NCBI GenBank assembly: GCA_009695205.1
Contig: SIBK01000008.1
Location: 18,694-82,693, forward strand
Source: Pedosphaera sp.
GTDB taxonomy: Bacteria > Verrucomicrobiota > Verrucomicrobiia > Limisphaerales > UBA9464
Length of the DNA stretch: 64,000 nt
Direction of reading: 5' to 3'
Made by a program: the position numbers and the translations under genes. The notes under the pieces are model-generated. The model did no database searches. It was not told the DNA's origin and saw only the letters and a list, made by a program, of their open reading frames with translations. Below, piece by piece: positions 24,298 through 32,765 of this stretch (position 1 is the stretch's first letter; each line of letters starts with the position of its first letter).

Positions 24298-25746
24298 TCA
24301 TTTCAAAAAGGGACCGGCCGGAACGTTGGCCACACAGATCTGATTGAACCACGCAGCCCCCTGAGGCAATCGACGGACGTACGCGATCCGGCGCCCTTCC
24401 GGGGAAAACACACAGGCCTCTTGCCGCGGCGACTCAGGCCCGGGCGCTCGAGGCGTAATTCGTTCCGTCCGCCCGGTCCGGGTGTCCGTTCGACACACCG
24501 AGTGATCCATGACATGGCCAATCCAGCATCCGTCAGCGCTCCATGTGAACGCCGACGCGATGTCGAATGGGTTGTGGGTCAGTTGCACGAGCTCCCCCCC
24601 GGCCGGAGCCACGGTCCATAATTGCACCGCGCCGGAATCGTCCTTCATCAGGAAGGCGATTCTCGAGCCGTCCGGTGAACTGCGCAACCAGTGGCGCGGT
24701 CCCTGGATTCCGGGAAACGTCCGGCGATCCGTATGCGTCAGGCGTCGTTGCTGAGTTCCGGCCGGAGGTGCCGGACGACCGAGGGAAGTCCCCTCAATGG
24801 GGGCCGAGCCAGCCCGAGTAAGATCGTCTGGGAGATCGACGATGAATACCTCAACAATGGATTGGCCACCGTCCGTGATCACCTGCCCTTGAAATGCGAG
24901 AGCGTACGTTTGTCGTGTGCCGTCCAAGCGCCGGTACCCATTTGTGCCAACCCAGCCTTCTTCAAACGCCTTCTGGATTTCGTCGGAACCGGGTTTTGGA
25001 TTGAGTTGAGTGGATGTGACTAGGACCGAAAAGGCGTTGCCGCTATGGTTGCGTGAGTGGTTTGTAGAGGCAGTTACGTCGATGCCGAGCAGGCTGACGC
25101 CGATATTTCGCTGGTTGCCATCTCCCACCGGATTTCCAGGGGAGGGTGTCGCCAGCACATGGTCTTCGTAGGTGAAGCTGACGCGCGAACCATCGGCGGA
25201 GAACACATGGACATGGGAGCCGCCGCGGAGGGCGCCAGGTGTAAAAGGGGGGGTGAGGTCGCGGGCATCGAGTCGGATGGCTTCCCCGGGTCGGGCCGGG
25301 TCGACGAGCACCCCCTGCCGATGCCAGGCACTGTAAGACCAGTCCGAAGTCGGATTCTCTGGACCCAGGATAAACACCACCCGCGGATGGATTGTGTCGA
25401 AGGTCGCAACACCGCAGTGGGCACCCTTTTGCGATGAATAAATTCGGCGTACTTCACCGGAGCGGGAATGAACGATTTCGATGTGTTCGCCATCGAAAAG
25501 CTCGCCTGCGGCGTCTGAGCGGACATCGTAGACGATCCATTCGCCATCAGGAGACCAGACATCCGCATTGGTAAGGAGATGTCCAACGGGTTGGGAAGTG
25601 AGGATCCGTTCGGGAGAATTCATGAGGGAATGCGAGGGGTGGGGTTGGCAGGAACTCGCGAGCAGGCCAGCGAGGAGGAGGAGGGCGGCTGGGGGTGAGT
25701 TGAATGCGGGACTCGTGGAGAGCAAAGTTTTCCAAAAAATGGACAT
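24298..25746 (-). CDS. DUF3748 / YidR-like beta-propeller lipoprotein
   Basis: A 482-aa protein with strong resemblance, from memory, to E. coli YidR (DUF3748): WSPDGEWIVYDVR, GAHCGV, FILGPENP, WHRQGVL, LTPPFTPGALRGGSHVHVFSADG, SFTYEDHVL, GSDEIQKAFEEGWVG, RHWLRSSPDGSRIAFLMKDD and GGELVQLTHN. It is a TolB/WD40-type propeller of unknown function. I place the start at ATG 25746, because there MSIFWK is followed by a hydrophobic segment and LLASSC (Cys33), a weak lipobox; an in-frame start at 25821 would add 25 residues without signal character. Probably periplasmic or outer-membrane anchored. The start abuts the first of two palindromic repeats. Confidence 0.83.
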   Translation of the reverse strand: MSIFWKTLLSTSPAFNSPPAALLLLAGLLASSCQPHPSHSLMNSPERILTSQPVGHLLTNADVWSPDGEWIVYDVRSDAAGELFDGEHIEIVHSRSGEVRRIYSSQKGAHCGVATFDTIHPRVVFILGPENPTSDWSYSAWHRQGVLVDPARPGEAIRLDARDLTPPFTPGALRGGSHVHVFSADGSRVSFTYEDHVLATPSPGNPVGDGNQRNIGVSLLGIDVTASTNHSRNHSGNAFSVLVTSTQLNPKPGSDEIQKAFEEGWVGTNGYRRLDGTRQTYALAFQGQVITDGGQSIVEVFIVDLPDDLTRAGSAPIEGTSLGRPAPPAGTQQRRLTHTDRRTFPGIQGPRHWLRSSPDGSRIAFLMKDDSGAVQLWTVAPAGGELVQLTHNPFDIASAFTWSADGCWIGHVMDHSVCRTDTRTGRTERITPRAPGPESPRQEACVFSPEGRRIAYVRRLPQGAAWFNQICVANVPAGPFLK

Positions 25747-25748
25747 GA

Positions 25749-25927
25749 ATTGGGACCATGAACTGTTACAGGAAGGAGGATTGCGCGGACTCCCGTCCGC
25801 GACTACGGGGCAACGATTCATGGAGAGCTCCGATTTCCGAAGATCGGACGCGCATTGGGGGCATGAACTCTGGCTCGATGAGGATTGCGCGGACTGCCGT
25901 CCGCGACAACGACAGGGCGGTTCATGG
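25749..25927. repeat. Two copies of a ~75-bp palindromic repeat
   Basis: Copies at 25749-25823 and 25854-25927 share ATTGGG..CATGAACT, GAGGATTGCGCGGACT, CCGTCCGCGAC and TTCATGG. Each is a nested palindrome: outer arms CATGAA(C)/(G)TTCATG, inner stem CGCGGAC/GTCCGCG around TCCC (25791) or TGCC (25895). They lie head to tail. This looks like a REP/BIME or small MITE-type element; the truncated RAYT gene at 62.8 kb belongs to the transposase family that mobilises such repeats. Confidence 0.75.
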
Positions 25928-26281
25928 CGGGTGTCGGGGCAGTGGAGTTGCGGCGATCCAGGTTCACGAGGTACACGGCAGAGCTACAGCGTGCTCCCGC
26001 AGAAATCCATCTCTGTTTTTTCCTTCATGGCGTATGCATCCCTTCCGAGGGGCTTCCTCCCATGCATTCTAGGAGATTTGCCCCATACAAAGACCACCAA
26101 GAACACACGGCACCGAGCTCGGCGAGTCGTCGTTTCGCGGTCCCACGGCCCATTGGAGAGGCATTGAGTGGGTCGCTTGTGAAAAAAATCACAAATGCCG
26201 CTTGCCCGTCTGAAACACCAGCCATAGCGTACTCCGGATTGCGGGGTTTCACCTCGTAGAGCGTGCATTCGAGAGTGTTTT
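25928..26281. other. 354-bp region before nuoB, no gene seen
   Basis: No open frame here has recognisable motifs, and in particular I find no nuoA in any frame, although this is where it would be expected. The stretch should contain the nuo promoter; I see no convincing -35/-10 pair. A short inverted repeat TTGTGA/TCACAA (around 26177-26194) flanks an A run and could be a regulator site. Confidence 0.45.
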
Positions 26282-26860
26282 ATGGAAGCCACTATCACTG
26301 AACCAGCCCATACTTTGCCGGTCACCACCGACTACGGCTACAACTCGAAAATCGAGGGCGAGATCGTGGTGACGCGGGTTGATGCCGCCTTGAATTGGTT
26401 TCTTAAGAACTCGTTGTGGCCCATGCCAATGGGACTTGCCTGCTGTGCCATTGAACTGATGGCTGCCGGGGCGAGTCGGTTTGACATTTCGCGGTTCGGA
26501 TCCGAAGTGATGCGCTTTTCCCCCCGACAATCGGATGTCATGATCGTCGCCGGGACGGTGACCTACAAGATGGCGCTCGCGGTCCGGAGAATTTATGAAC
26601 AAATGGCTGAACCTAAATGGGTTATAGCGATGGGGGCCTGTGCATCCACCGGCGGAATGTACCGGAGTTATTCCGTTTTGCAGGGTGTGGACCAGATCCT
26701 GCCGGTGGATGTTTATGTGGCGGGTTGTCCGCCGCGGCCTGAGGCCCTACTGGATGCCCTCATCAAGTTACAGAAGAAGGTGGCGCGGCAGCCAATCCTT
26801 GCGAATTTGAAGCGGGATTCACTCCCGGAAAAATTGGGATCGCTCGATTTCAAACTTTGA
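26282..26860 (+). CDS. nuoB: NADH-quinone oxidoreductase subunit B
   Basis: NuoB holds the terminal Fe-S cluster N2 that reduces quinone in complex I, on the cytoplasmic face of the membrane. The 192-aa protein has the four cluster Cys: Cys54 and Cys55 in GLACCAIE, Cys120 in MGACAS and Cys149 in AGCPPRPEA. The [17 protein letters not shown] and [26 protein letters not shown] segments are invariant family sequence. It is the first gene of the nuo operon here; nuoA, normally just upstream, is missing from the window. Confidence 0.97.
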   Translation: MEATITEPAHTLPVTTDYGYNSKIEGEIVVTRVDAALNWFLKNSLWPMPMGLACCAIELMAAGASRFDISRFGSEVMRFSPRQSDVMIVAGTVTYKMALAVRRIYEQMAEPKWVIAMGACASTGGMYRSYSVLQGVDQILPVDVYVAGCPPRPEALLDALIKLQKKVARQPILANLKRDSLPEKLGSLDFKL

Positions 26861-26897
26861 ATCGCCCGATTCCCCTCTCATTGCTGGAATAACACCC

Positions 26898-27479
26898 GTG
26901 CCCACCGCCCTTGAATTTTCCCGACAGTTGGGGGAAAACTTTGCGGAATTCGTGTCGGCGCCTGTCGAGTTTCGCGGCGAAGTCTCGGTGACGGTTTCCG
27001 ATCCCCAACGAATTGCCGAGGTGTGCCGGTACGCCAAGGTTGAGGGGGGATTTGATTACCTAACGGATTTAACGGGTGTGGACCACTACGGCGAGGATCC
27101 GCGGTGGCAGATCGTTTACGAGTTGTACGGCCTCGGCCACTGTTGCCATCTGCGAATTTCCACGCGAGTCAGTGAAGCGGTTTCCGAGTTACCGACGGTC
27201 AGCGGGGTGTGGCGGGCGGCCGATTGGCATGAGCGCGAGGTGTACGACATGCTGGGGGTTCGCTTTGCGGGTCATCCCGATCTCCGCCGCATCCTGATGT
27301 GGGAGGGATATCCGTATTTTCCGCTCCGGAAAGACTTTCCGTTGGGTGGGAAACCCAGTGACGTGCCGGACGTGGCTTTTACCCGGAGGGCATCCTTGGA
27401 GGGCGGACCGTTTGTAACGCCGCCGGGCGTGCGGGATGCCGTCAGCCGGGAGCCGCGGGTACGAACGCCCGACGAATAA
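26898..27479 (+). CDS. nuoC: NADH-quinone oxidoreductase subunit C
   Basis: NuoC (30-kDa subunit) is part of the peripheral arm connecting to NuoD. The 193-aa protein carries FDYLTDLTGVDHY, W-R-A-A-D-W-H-E-R-E-V-Y-D-M (the family signature) and GHPDLRRILMWEGYPYFPLRKDFPL. It is encoded as a separate subunit, not fused to nuoD as in enterobacteria. GTG start at 26898, 37 nt after nuoB; nuoD follows 6 nt later. Confidence 0.96.
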   Translation: MPTALEFSRQLGENFAEFVSAPVEFRGEVSVTVSDPQRIAEVCRYAKVEGGFDYLTDLTGVDHYGEDPRWQIVYELYGLGHCCHLRISTRVSEAVSELPTVSGVWRAADWHEREVYDMLGVRFAGHPDLRRILMWEGYPYFPLRKDFPLGGKPSDVPDVAFTRRASLEGGPFVTPPGVRDAVSREPRVRTPDE

Positions 27480-27485
27480 ACTGCC

Positions 27486-28766
27486 ATGGCGACCCAGACC
27501 ATTGAATTCAAGGAACCGGCAGCCCGCCTGCCCGCGCCGGCTCACCCCGAAGGAGAAGATCTGCGCGAGATGCAGGGCGAGAAAATGGTGCTCAACATTG
27601 GGCCCTCGCACCCCTCCACGCACGGCGTGTTGCGTGTGTTGATCGAACTGGACGGAGAGACCATCACGAAGGCGGTGCCAGACGTGGGGTATCTTCATCG
27701 CGGCGATGAAAAGATCGCCGAGAACATGACTTACACCCAGTTCATTCCGTATACGGACCGACTGGATTATTTGGCGCCGCTCGCCAATAACGTTGCCTAC
27801 GCCCTGGCGGTGGAAAAGTTACTGGGCATTGACCGCAACCTGCCGCCGCGCTGCCAGTATATTCGAGTGATCTGCTGTGAGATGGCCCGCATCTCCGCTC
27901 ACCTGCTGGGCCTCGGTGCGTTTGCGATGGACGTCGGCGCGATGACAGTCTTCCTCCATACGTTCACAGAACGGGAAAAGATATATAATCTTTGCGAATC
28001 GCTCACCGGGGCGCGGTTTACCACCAGTTATACCCGAATCGGCGGCCTGTCGCGGGACCTGCCGCCGGGCTGGATTGACCAGCTGCGGAAATTCCTCTCC
28101 GAAGTGATCGTCAATCTCAACGAGACCGAGACACTGTTGACTCGGAACCGAATCTTTGTCGACCGAACGCGGGACGTCGGAATTATATCCCGTGCGCTGG
28201 CGATTGATTACGCGCTCAGCGGGCCGAACCTCCGCGCGAGTGGGATCGAGTATGACGTGCGGAAGGCGAACCCGTACCTCTGCTACCGAGATTTGGAGTT
28301 TGATGTGGCCGTGGGGTCCGTGGGGGACTGCTACGACCGGTATCTTGTCCGCATGGAAGAGATGCGGCAGAGTGTTCGGATTCTCCATCAATGCATTCAG
28401 AAGTTGCCGGGCGGTCCGGACAACCGGGTGGGCGAGCCGGTGAATGTGGCCGATGGCAAAACGGTGCTGCCGCCCAAGCAGAAAGTGATGACCCACATGG
28501 AGGAGTTGATTCATCAATTCATGCTCGTCACTCAAGGGGTGAATGCCCCGGCTGGGGAGATTTATTTTGGAGCGGAAAACCCGAAAGGCGAGCTGGGTTT
28601 CTATATCAACAGCCGGGGTGGCGGAACTCCGCACCGGTTGAAAATCCGGGCGCCCTCGTTTGTTAATCTGGGCATCCTGCCGGCAATTCTGCCGGGACAC
28701 ATGATGAGTGACATGGTCGCGATCTTGGGATCCATCGACTTCGTCATGGGAGAGTGCGACCGCTAG
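27486..28766 (+). CDS. nuoD: NADH-quinone oxidoreductase subunit D
   Basis: NuoD (49-kDa subunit) forms the quinone-binding pocket with NuoB. The 426-aa product contains NIGPSHPSTHGVLRV, the invariant His region, YLHRGDEKIAENMTY, FIPYTDRLDYLAPLANN, and a C-terminus close to the family (GILPAILPGHMMSDMVAILGSIDFVMGECDR). A short N-terminal extension of about 30 residues precedes the domain. It is in operon with nuoC (6 nt) and nuoE (12 nt). Confidence 0.97.
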   Translation: MATQTIEFKEPAARLPAPAHPEGEDLREMQGEKMVLNIGPSHPSTHGVLRVLIELDGETITKAVPDVGYLHRGDEKIAENMTYTQFIPYTDRLDYLAPLANNVAYALAVEKLLGIDRNLPPRCQYIRVICCEMARISAHLLGLGAFAMDVGAMTVFLHTFTEREKIYNLCESLTGARFTTSYTRIGGLSRDLPPGWIDQLRKFLSEVIVNLNETETLLTRNRIFVDRTRDVGIISRALAIDYALSGPNLRASGIEYDVRKANPYLCYRDLEFDVAVGSVGDCYDRYLVRMEEMRQSVRILHQCIQKLPGGPDNRVGEPVNVADGKTVLPPKQKVMTHMEELIHQFMLVTQGVNAPAGEIYFGAENPKGELGFYINSRGGGTPHRLKIRAPSFVNLGILPAILPGHMMSDMVAILGSIDFVMGECDR

Positions 28767-28778
28767 AAAAAAGGCACG

Positions 28779-29264
28779 ATGAGTTTTGTTATTCCTAAAA
28801 ATCTGGAAGCCGAGCTCGACGAGTTGGCAACTCATTATCCGGTGAAGCGGAGTGCTTCGCTGATGTTTCTGCATGCGCTGCAGGAGCACTTTGGATTCAT
28901 TTCGAACGACGCGGCAGAATGGACTGCAGGAAAGCTGGGATTGCAGCCGATTCATGTTTACGAACTGATCACGTTCTACCCGATGTTCCGGCAGGAACCG
29001 ATCGGAAGGACCCAGGTCAAAGTGTGCCGGACATTGAGTTGCGCGCTGGCGGGAGCCGCTGGGATCCGGGAGCATTTTTGTCGCAAGCTTGGCCTGGATC
29101 CGCATGCCCATGTGCCGCAGACGACTCCAGACGGTCGGTTTACGGTGGAATTTGTTGAGTGTCTGGCGGCCTGTGGGTCGGCACCGGTAGTGCTTGTCAA
29201 CGAGTCCCTGCACGAATGTGTGGGGAAGGGGCAGGCGGATGAAATTCTGGCCCGCGGAAAATAG
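28779..29264 (+). CDS. nuoE: NADH-quinone oxidoreductase subunit E
   Basis: NuoE (24-kDa subunit) carries a 2Fe-2S cluster (N1a) in the NADH-oxidising module. The 161-aa protein has a thioredoxin-like fold; the ligands are Cys83, Cys88, Cys128 and Cys132 (VCRTLSC, ECLAACGSAP). The N-terminal helical part shows YPVKRSASLMFLHALQEHFG. It is followed not directly by nuoF but by a 288-nt stretch holding a tRNA gene on the opposite strand. Confidence 0.96.
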   Translation: MSFVIPKNLEAELDELATHYPVKRSASLMFLHALQEHFGFISNDAAEWTAGKLGLQPIHVYELITFYPMFRQEPIGRTQVKVCRTLSCALAGAAGIREHFCRKLGLDPHAHVPQTTPDGRFTVEFVECLAACGSAPVVLVNESLHECVGKGQADEILARGK

Positions 29265-29426
29265 TGAGACCCTGCACGTGAAACGAAACAAGACCAACCA
29301 GAAGTCTGAGTTCCAACCCTTCCAGCTGCTGAGAGATATCTCGCAGATGGGTTCTCTGTGGTTTGGGGTTGGACCGGCGATGGAAATCTTGCCCGAAGGT
29401 TCGTACGTAGCTGGACTGCAGAGAGA

Positions 29427-29500
29427 TGGCTGCCCGACATGGATTCGAACCATGACAAACAGATTCAGAGTCTGTTGTGCTACCGTTACACCATCGGGCA
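29427..29500 (-). tRNA. tRNA-Gln (anticodon CTG)
   Basis: A full cloverleaf on the minus strand. The acceptor stem is TGCCCGA/TCGGGCA with discriminator G and an encoded CCA (29427-29429). The anticodon arm is ACAGA-CTCTGAA-TCTGT with CTG at positions 34-36, reading CAG codons. The T arm contains GGTTCGAATCC. The length is 74 nt with CCA. It lies between nuoE and nuoF, antisense to the operon, so the long nuo transcript covers its complement. Frames that appear to extend nuoF upstream through it are artefacts. Confidence 0.95.
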
Positions 29501-29552
29501 GTGCGGAACGGGCGAAAAAATAGAGCGTAAATCGATCGAGTCAAGCATTGCC

Positions 29553-30980
29553 ATGCCCCAGGAATTAAAACTGATTCTAAAGCACGCCGACGAGCCGGGT
29601 TACGGACCCGACATCGGTTGCTATCTGAAACACGGCGGATACGAGACCCTGAAAAAGGCCTTGAAGGCGCCTGGCCGTGAGCTGCCGGACGGCAAAAAGC
29701 TGTCGGCGCAGGAGGCCTTTCGGGGGGACGTCAGGACATCCGGACTTCGAGGCCGGGGTGGGGCGGGTTTCAGTGCTGGATTGAAATGGAGTTTCGTCGA
29801 TCGCAGCAGCGGAAAGCCCATCTACCTGATTTGCAATGCGGATGAATCCGAGCCCGGAACCTTCAAGGACCGCCAGATCCTCCACAAGGATCCCCATCAA
29901 CTCATCGAAGGGATGGTACTCTCCTGTTGGGCCAACGACGTCAAGCTGGCTTATATCTATATTCGGGGTGAATTCCCTGAAGGGGCGCGCCTCTTAAATC
30001 GGGCGCTCGCCGAGGCTCGAGAGAAGGAATTTCTAGGAAAGAATATCCTCGGCACGGGGTACGACCTTGAGATCTGGGTCCACCGTGGTGCCGGCGCATA
30101 CATCTGCGGTGAGGAAACGGGGTTGATTGAATCGTTGGAAGGCAAGCGTGCGTACCCGAGAATCAAGCCGCCGTATTTTCCCGCAGTGCTCGGATTGTAT
30201 CTCTGCCCAACAATTGTTAACAACGTCGAGACCTTGTGCCATGTGAAGCACATTGCAGCGATGGGTCCGGCGGAATTCGCGCGACTGGGGACTCCAAACA
30301 ATACGGGCACACGGATTGTGAGCCTGAGTGGTGATGTGCAGCACCCCGGGTATTTTGAAGTTGAGGTGGGGAAAGTGACGATCGGCGAGCTGATCTTTCA
30401 CGAAAATTTCGGGCGCGGCCTGAAGCCCGGACGCCAGCTCAAGGCGGTGATTCCGGGAGGCTCGTCCTCCAAGGTCCTCAAGGCGGGCGAAGTCTTCTCC
30501 TTGAAGCGGAAGGGAGCCGACGGACAGATGATCCCAGTGGATGTCCCGATGCTCGATCTTCCGTACGATTTTGATTCATTGCAGTCGGCGGGCACGATGT
30601 CCGGATCCGGGGCCGTGATCGTCATGGATGATTCACGGAGCATGGTGGATGCGCTGGCTAACTTGGCGGAATTTTACGCTCACGAAAGTTGTGGTCAGTG
30701 CACTCCGTGCCGCGAGGGTGCCCTCTGGATGGCCAAGGGGCTTCATCGATTGACCCATGGGGGCGGTCGAAAGGAAGATGCCGCCTATCTTACCCATATT
30801 GCTCAAAATATTCAGGGGCGGACAATTTGTGCGTTTGGGGAGGCCGCGGCCTGGCCGGTGCTAAGTTTCGTAGAGAAGTTCTGGGAGGAATTTCAAGCTC
30901 GGGGCGAAGCGGACGCGGCGGCCCGGACGGAGGCAGGCTCCGGCGCGAACTCCAACCTTAAGCCTTACTCGTACGCGTAA
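29553..30980 (+). CDS. nuoF: NADH-quinone oxidoreductase subunit F
   Basis: NuoF (51-kDa subunit) binds FMN and NADH and holds cluster N3; electrons enter complex I here. The 475-aa protein contains LRGRGGAGFSAGLKW (FMN/NADH binding), CNADESEPGTFKDR, GAGAYICGEETGLIESLEG and HESCGQCTPCREG, which with a later Cys (GRTICAFGEA) forms the 4Fe-4S site. The start is ATG 29553; the frame is open back to 29358 but only through the antisense tRNA. The C-terminal tail is Ala/Glu-rich and not conserved. Confidence 0.97.
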   Translation: MPQELKLILKHADEPGYGPDIGCYLKHGGYETLKKALKAPGRELPDGKKLSAQEAFRGDVRTSGLRGRGGAGFSAGLKWSFVDRSSGKPIYLICNADESEPGTFKDRQILHKDPHQLIEGMVLSCWANDVKLAYIYIRGEFPEGARLLNRALAEAREKEFLGKNILGTGYDLEIWVHRGAGAYICGEETGLIESLEGKRAYPRIKPPYFPAVLGLYLCPTIVNNVETLCHVKHIAAMGPAEFARLGTPNNTGTRIVSLSGDVQHPGYFEVEVGKVTIGELIFHENFGRGLKPGRQLKAVIPGGSSSKVLKAGEVFSLKRKGADGQMIPVDVPMLDLPYDFDSLQSAGTMSGSGAVIVMDDSRSMVDALANLAEFYAHESCGQCTPCREGALWMAKGLHRLTHGGGRKEDAAYLTHIAQNIQGRTICAFGEAAAWPVLSFVEKFWEEFQARGEADAAARTEAGSGANSNLKPYSYA

Positions 30981-30996
30981 ACCTGTTTTCAAGACA

Positions 30997-32712
30997 ATGC
31001 CTGCGATCGCAACTGCTGCTCCCGCCACGTCTGTGCCGCCCCCCGTGGAGACCGTGACCGTGAAGGTCAACGGCCGGACCGTGGTGGTGCCGAAGACAAT
31101 GCCAGACTGGCAGGGGAAGCCTCAACTCACCACGATGCTGCAGGCCGCGCGTCTGGGGGGAGTTGAGATCCCTCACTATTGTTACCACGACAAGCTGCCG
31201 GTCGTGGGAAATTGTCGGATGTGCCTGGTGGAATTTGGCACGCCGGTGATGAATTCAGCCACTCGAAAGCCCGTCCTTAACGAGGACGGCACGCCCAAGA
31301 TCGCCCGTTCTGTGCTGCCGTATGAACCGGGAACCCCACGCGGCGCGATCACCTGCGCAACTCCCATTTCACCGGGCATGGAGATTTACGCAGATTCGCC
31401 GGCGACAAAGCAGATGCGCGAAGCCGTTCTGGAGTTCCTGCTAATCAATCACCCGCTGGATTGTCCGATTTGCGATCAGGCAGGTGAATGCAAGCTCCAA
31501 GAGTACTCGGTGCAGCATGGGCAGGCGACCAGCGAATTCGTGGAGACCAAGGTCCACAAACCCAAGGCCGTGGACCTCGGGCCAAGGATTATGCTCGATG
31601 ACGAGCGCTGCATCCTCTGCACGCGCTGCATTCGATTTACGAAAGATATCGCGGGGGATGACGCACTCGGAATCGTCAATCGGGGCAGCTACAATTCCGT
31701 CGCGGCGTACCCCGGTCGGAAGTTCGACAACAACTATTCATTGAACACAGTGGATATATGTCCGGTGGGAGCCCTGACTTCAAAGGATTTTCGGTTCAAG
31801 ATGCGCGTATGGTTTCTTAAGGAGACGCGGAGCCTCTGTACGAGTTGTGGTACGGGATGCAACATCGTCATCGGATCCCGGGAGGACACCATTCACCGGT
31901 TCGAACCCCGGGACAATGCGGCCGTGAATTCCTCGTGGATGTGTGATTCTGGACGTCTTAATTATAAGTGGATTGGCCGGCCGGATCGGCTCCGTGACGT
32001 GGGGGTGCGGGGTGAGCGGTCAACGTGGAGCGCGGCCTTGCGGGAGCTTCACGCTGCGTTGGCGCAGGCGCCGATGGGTTCGGTGGCGATCATAGCCGGG
32101 GCGCGGCAGACGACCGAGGAGCTCTATCTGCTGAAAAGGCTCGCGGAACGATTCGGGGCGGCCACGGATTCTGTTCCCCGCACCGGGGCTGCGGACGGCT
32201 TCCTCGTGGCGGCGGACAGGAATTGCAACACCCAGGGAGCCCGGCTCACCGGGATATGGTCGGGAACAATGGGAGCTCAAATACCGCGCATCGCCGAGGG
32301 CATTCGAACGGGAAAAGTCAGGACGCTGTTGGTATTTGGTGAGGATGTGACCCGATATGGGATTGGTGAGGAGTTGCTCGCGAGCCTCGAGACGCTCGTG
32401 GTAAGCGACATTTTGCCGAGTGCGACGACCCGTGCGGCTCACTATTTGCTCCCAGGCTGTGCGGCGGCGGAGAAGCGCGGCACTTTCGTGAACGTGAAGG
32501 GGCGGTTGCAGAAATTCCTGAAAGCGGTGGAAGCCCCCGGAGATGCGCGGCCGGAATGGGAATTTCTTTCGGACCTTGTGGAGGGCGGAGTCTCGCGAAA
32601 GGTTCCTGCAACCCTCGAGGGAGTATTCAATCAGATGGTCCGGGAGATTCCTGCCTTTTCGGGGCTTGAATGGGCTCGGATTGGCGACACTGGCGCGGCC
32701 GTCCCACTCTAA
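30997..32712 (+). CDS. nuoG: NADH-quinone oxidoreductase subunit G
   Basis: NuoG (75-kDa subunit) carries several Fe-S clusters in the peripheral arm. Domains in the 571-aa protein: a 2Fe-2S ferredoxin fold (HYCYHDKLPVVGNCRMCLVEF, TCATP), a His-Cys3 4Fe-4S site (NHPLDCPICDQAGECKLQ), a ferredoxin-like site (CILCTRCIRFTKDIAG, DICPVGALTSKDF), a 4Fe4S molybdopterin-type motif (CTSCGTGCNIVIG), then a shortened molybdopterin-oxidoreductase domain (about residues 330-560). The length is below many NuoG (about 700-900 aa), so the C-terminal domain is reduced. It begins 16 nt after nuoF. Confidence 0.95.
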   Translation: MPAIATAAPATSVPPPVETVTVKVNGRTVVVPKTMPDWQGKPQLTTMLQAARLGGVEIPHYCYHDKLPVVGNCRMCLVEFGTPVMNSATRKPVLNEDGTPKIARSVLPYEPGTPRGAITCATPISPGMEIYADSPATKQMREAVLEFLLINHPLDCPICDQAGECKLQEYSVQHGQATSEFVETKVHKPKAVDLGPRIMLDDERCILCTRCIRFTKDIAGDDALGIVNRGSYNSVAAYPGRKFDNNYSLNTVDICPVGALTSKDFRFKMRVWFLKETRSLCTSCGTGCNIVIGSREDTIHRFEPRDNAAVNSSWMCDSGRLNYKWIGRPDRLRDVGVRGERSTWSAALRELHAALAQAPMGSVAIIAGARQTTEELYLLKRLAERFGAATDSVPRTGAADGFLVAADRNCNTQGARLTGIWSGTMGAQIPRIAEGIRTGKVRTLLVFGEDVTRYGIGEELLASLETLVVSDILPSATTRAAHYLLPGCAAAEKRGTFVNVKGRLQKFLKAVEAPGDARPEWEFLSDLVEGGVSRKVPATLEGVFNQMVREIPAFSGLEWARIGDTGAAVPL

Positions 32713-32765
32713 AACCGATCGCATGAGTTTCTGGAACTACAGACAGTCACCGATTTCGACGCATC

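Noticed and set aside
25885..26259. Candidate nuoA before nuoB
   Set aside because: The translation is polar and has no three-helix pattern or NuoA motifs.
27819..29453. 544-codon minus-strand frame opposite nuoD/nuoE
   Set aside because: It is a shadow of strongly conserved nuo genes in a GC-rich genome.
29358..29552. Upstream extension of nuoF by 65 codons
   Set aside because: The extension reads through the reverse complement of tRNA-Gln and gives a typical tRNA-derived peptide; NuoF homology begins at ATG 29553.
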